Positions 62,169 through 64,000 of a stretch of DNA of 64,000 bases are shown here, in pieces. This DNA comes from Arcobacter ellisii (GTDB lineage: Bacteria; Campylobacterota; Campylobacteria; Campylobacterales; Arcobacteraceae), in contig NZ_CP032097.1 in NCBI RefSeq assembly GCF_003544915.1, forward strand, positions 1 to 64,000, given 5' to 3'. Below the pieces are notes generated by a model. That model was not told where the DNA came from, ran no database searches, and saw only the letters and a list, made by a program, of their open reading frames with translations. Each line of letters opens with the position of its first letter. The first letter of the stretch is position 1. Made by a program: the position numbers and the translations under genes.

Positions 62169-63215
62169 ATGTCTCTTGTACGAAAAATAATTTTTTTACT
62201 CGTATGTTTTCTTCTTTTAAATGTTTTTTCAATTTATGGTTTTGATTACAAAGAATATTTTGAAAATAAAAATAACACTTCTTTAAGTGATGATAGTTTT
62301 ACAGATAAAATCTTCAATGTCTTTAGAGATGAAGATGAAGATAAACCTTTCACTTTTACCTTAGTTAAAAAAGATGGTGTGCTTGAAATGTCAGGTATTT
62401 TTAGAAATGAATCTGATGCACAAAAAATTGCAGATTTTTTAACAGTAAATCGAGAAGGTGACTATAAATTTGAAGAGAATAGAGTTTCAGATGAGAATTT
62501 AGTAGAAAATTTAGTTACTCTAATTACCCCTTTTAAAGATTTTTTTGCTGATGATTCGCAAATTGTAGTAAGTAATAATGAAGTTACTATTTCAGGTGTT
62601 TTAAAAGATGCAAATTATAAAGATTTGTTGGATACTCTTTTTACAAGAGTAAATTTAGATTTAAAAACTAATATAAAACTTCCAAATGAAGTATTACAAG
62701 AGAAATTGGCTGAGACAACTGAACAAAAAGATGAAGTTGTAGAAAATAAAAATGCTGTAGAACCTATAGTTGAAAATAAAACAGTACAAGAGTTAGCAAA
62801 AGAGAAAAAAGTAGAAGAGATTATCTCTAAAGTTACTGCACCAAATATTAAAGATATTCAAGCTGAAATTAATAATATTTTAAAAGTTAAAAAAATTACT
62901 TTTGAAAGAAGAAGTTCATCTATGACAGAAGAGTCAAAAGCAGTTGTTTTAGATATCTCAAAAATCTTAAAAGAAAATCCAACTCTAAAAGTTGAAGTGG
63001 CAGGACATACGGATTCAAGAGGAAAAGATGAACTAAATAAACAAATTTCACAAGATAGAGCTAATAGTGTGAAAGAGTTTTTAGTTGGATTAGGAATAGA
63101 TGAAAATAGAATCAAAGCTGTTGGTTATGGAGAAGAATTCCCAATTGCAAAAGATGATGAAAATGGTTTATCTGAAATAAATAGAAGAGTTGAATTTAAT
63201 ATTTTAGGAGAATAA
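62169..63215 (+). CDS. OmpA-family outer-membrane or periplasmic protein
   Basis: A 348-residue protein with an N-terminal signal or anchor (KIIFLLVCFLLLNVFSIYG), two BON-like repeats in the middle (LEMSGIFRNESDAQKIADFL and VTISGVLKDANYKDLLDTLF), a glutamate-lysine-rich linker (about 175-225), and a C-terminal OmpA domain (VEVAGHTDSRGKDELNKQIS, RANSVKEFLVGLGI, NRRVEFNIL) that binds peptidoglycan. The layout is like ArfA/OmpATb proteins. It is 4 bp before the next gene, so they should be co-expressed. Confidence 0.88.
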   Translation: MSLVRKIIFLLVCFLLLNVFSIYGFDYKEYFENKNNTSLSDDSFTDKIFNVFRDEDEDKPFTFTLVKKDGVLEMSGIFRNESDAQKIADFLTVNREGDYKFEENRVSDENLVENLVTLITPFKDFFADDSQIVVSNNEVTISGVLKDANYKDLLDTLFTRVNLDLKTNIKLPNEVLQEKLAETTEQKDEVVENKNAVEPIVENKTVQELAKEKKVEEIISKVTAPNIKDIQAEINNILKVKKITFERRSSSMTEESKAVVLDISKILKENPTLKVEVAGHTDSRGKDELNKQISQDRANSVKEFLVGLGIDENRIKAVGYGEEFPIAKDDENGLSEINRRVEFNILGE

Positions 63216-63219
63216 AATA

Positions 63220-63705
63220 ATGTTTGAAGTTGCTTCATTAATAGTAACAAATTTGTTCATTGCACTTATTATTGGATTTATTTTAGGGTATATTGTTGCA
63301 AAATCATATAATCCAGCTATAAAAACTGTGAAAAATGATGATTCATTTCAGATAAAAATTGATGCAAAAAATATAGCAGCTATAAATCCTATATTTAAAA
63401 GAAGTTCACCTTTACACTTCAAACCTTTAGTTTTAAGTTTTCCAAGACCAACAGGTAAAGATAATCTTAAAAAAATAAAAGGAATTAACTCTAAAATAGA
63501 AGCTGATTTGAACAATCTAGGAATTTATCATTTTGACCAAATTGCAAAATGGTCAAATAAAAATGCAGAATGGGTAGAGGCTTATTTAGTAATACCTGGA
63601 TGTGCTAAAAATAATCAATGGATTGACCAAGCAAAAATACTTCAAACTGGAAGTGAGACTATTTATAGTCAAAAGGTAATGGATGGAGAGATAGAAGTAG
63701 ATTAA
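63220..63705 (+). CDS. Membrane-anchored helix-hairpin-helix protein
   Basis: A 161-residue protein. Residues 5-28 (SLIVTNLFIALIIGFILGYIV) form a membrane helix. Residues about 88-140 (DNLKKIKGINSKIEADLNNLGIYHFDQIAKWS) form a helix-hairpin-helix like the predicted 5'-3' flap-domain of ribosomal or envelope proteins. The function is unknown. It follows the OmpA-family gene by 4 bp, and a bidirectional hairpin ends it. Confidence 0.7.
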   Translation: MFEVASLIVTNLFIALIIGFILGYIVAKSYNPAIKTVKNDDSFQIKIDAKNIAAINPIFKRSSPLHFKPLVLSFPRPTGKDNLKKIKGINSKIEADLNNLGIYHFDQIAKWSNKNAEWVEAYLVIPGCAKNNQWIDQAKILQTGSETIYSQKVMDGEIEVD

Positions 63706-63720
63706 AAAATTTAATCTACT
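63696..63720. terminator. Bidirectional terminator
   Basis: An 11-bp stem (AGTAGATTAAA / TTTAATCTACT) with an AAA loop overlaps the stop codons of the two convergent genes; the plus strand continues CTTTTATTTTT. Confidence 0.7.
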
Positions 63721-64000
63721 CTTTTATTTTTACTACATATCTTCCAACAGCTTTCCCTGATAATAAGTTTTCATAAGCATCTTTAATTTCATTTAGTGTG
63801 ATTTCATTTGTTATATTACTTAAAGTGTTGATTTTCCATCTACTTGCAAGTTTTTCCCAAGCAGCTTGTTTTTTCTCTAATTTACATTCAACAGAATCAA
63901 TACCAATTAATCTAACACCTCTTAAAATAAATGGAAATACATTTGTATTTAATTCATGAGAAGATGTAAGTCCACAACAAGTTGCAACTCCATCATATTT
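63716..64000 (-). CDS. acuI: AcuI/YhdH-family NADPH-dependent reductase, C-terminal fragment
   Basis: Translating the minus strand from the window edge gives 94 residues ending at a TAG at 63716-63718. The segment KYDGVATCCGLTSSHEL, then NVFPFILRGVRLIGIDSVE, is the AcuI/YhdH signature (acryloyl-CoA reductase or quinone reductase of the MDR superfamily), and GKAVGRYVVKI is the family C-terminus. The N-terminal part lies beyond the window. Confidence 0.9.
   Translation of the reverse strand, partial: KYDGVATCCGLTSSHELNTNVFPFILRGVRLIGIDSVECKLEKKQAAWEKLASRWKINTLSNITNEITLNEIKDAYENLLSGKAVGRYVVKIKE

Overview
The window looks like the first 64 kb of a chromosome from a nitrogen-fixing member of the Arcobacteraceae (Campylobacterota). 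It starts at the first base of dnaA and continues with dnaN and gyrB. It is strongly AT-rich throughout, uses poorly conserved -35 boxes with good TATAAT -10 boxes, and its housekeeping proteins have the campylobacterotal character. The genus is an inference; no rRNA lies in the window.

Layout. (1) 1-7.7 kb: origin region (dnaA, a candidate oriC with a perfect 14-bp inverted repeat, dnaN, gyrB), then an FAD oxidoreductase, queF, an HTH protein, the SRP RNA and a VTT/DedA-like membrane protein. (2) 7.75-48.7 kb: a nif island of about 41 kb. (3) 48.7-64 kb: a soluble chemoreceptor with a PAS partner, a pseudouridine synthase, purB, nrdA-nrdB, a possible hydrophobic micropeptide gene, and metabolic and envelope genes (thioesterase, dienelactone hydrolase, cytochrome c, CYTH phosphatase, a short hybrid-cluster protein, a GltD-like protein, an OmpA protein, an AcuI fragment).

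The nif island is a set of operons, most of them behind a readable sigma-54 promoter of the form GG-N10-GC. I found eight: before a ferredoxin, an aldo/keto reductase-FAD protein-nifT unit, nifH, nifX, nifE, a NifX-like operon, nifB and nifV. nifA itself has a sigma-70-like -10 box and heads a tightly overlapping operon with a cysteine-poor Tpx-like protein, a SIR2-like protein and a second-type ClpX. A mod operon (modE-modA-TOBE-modB-modC-modD) sits behind a clear ModE operator and supplies molybdate. nifH, an unknown ORF, nifD and nifK encode the nitrogenase. nifE/N/B/V/Q/X and relatives build FeMo-co. nifF, three ferredoxins or ferredoxin-like proteins and rpoN support electron supply and transcription. 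A flavodiiron protein probably removes oxygen. There is no nifU/nifS pair, which fits the NIF-type housekeeping Fe-S system known in Campylobacterota.

The accessory content is the most unusual part: three Tpx-fold proteins that have lost the peroxidatic cysteine, a HicB-like/Sel1/NifU-C triple fusion, a SIR2-like protein that appears to lack its catalytic histidine next to a ClpX with altered pore residues, ankyrin and leucine-rich repeat proteins, a SagB-type nitroreductase, a GNAT-like protein overlapping nifV, Cys/Ser/Gly-rich tails on several Nif proteins, and a NifH with an inserted loop. Together these suggest a nif-dedicated protein-maintenance and metal-handling layer. That reading is inference from gene context and motifs only.
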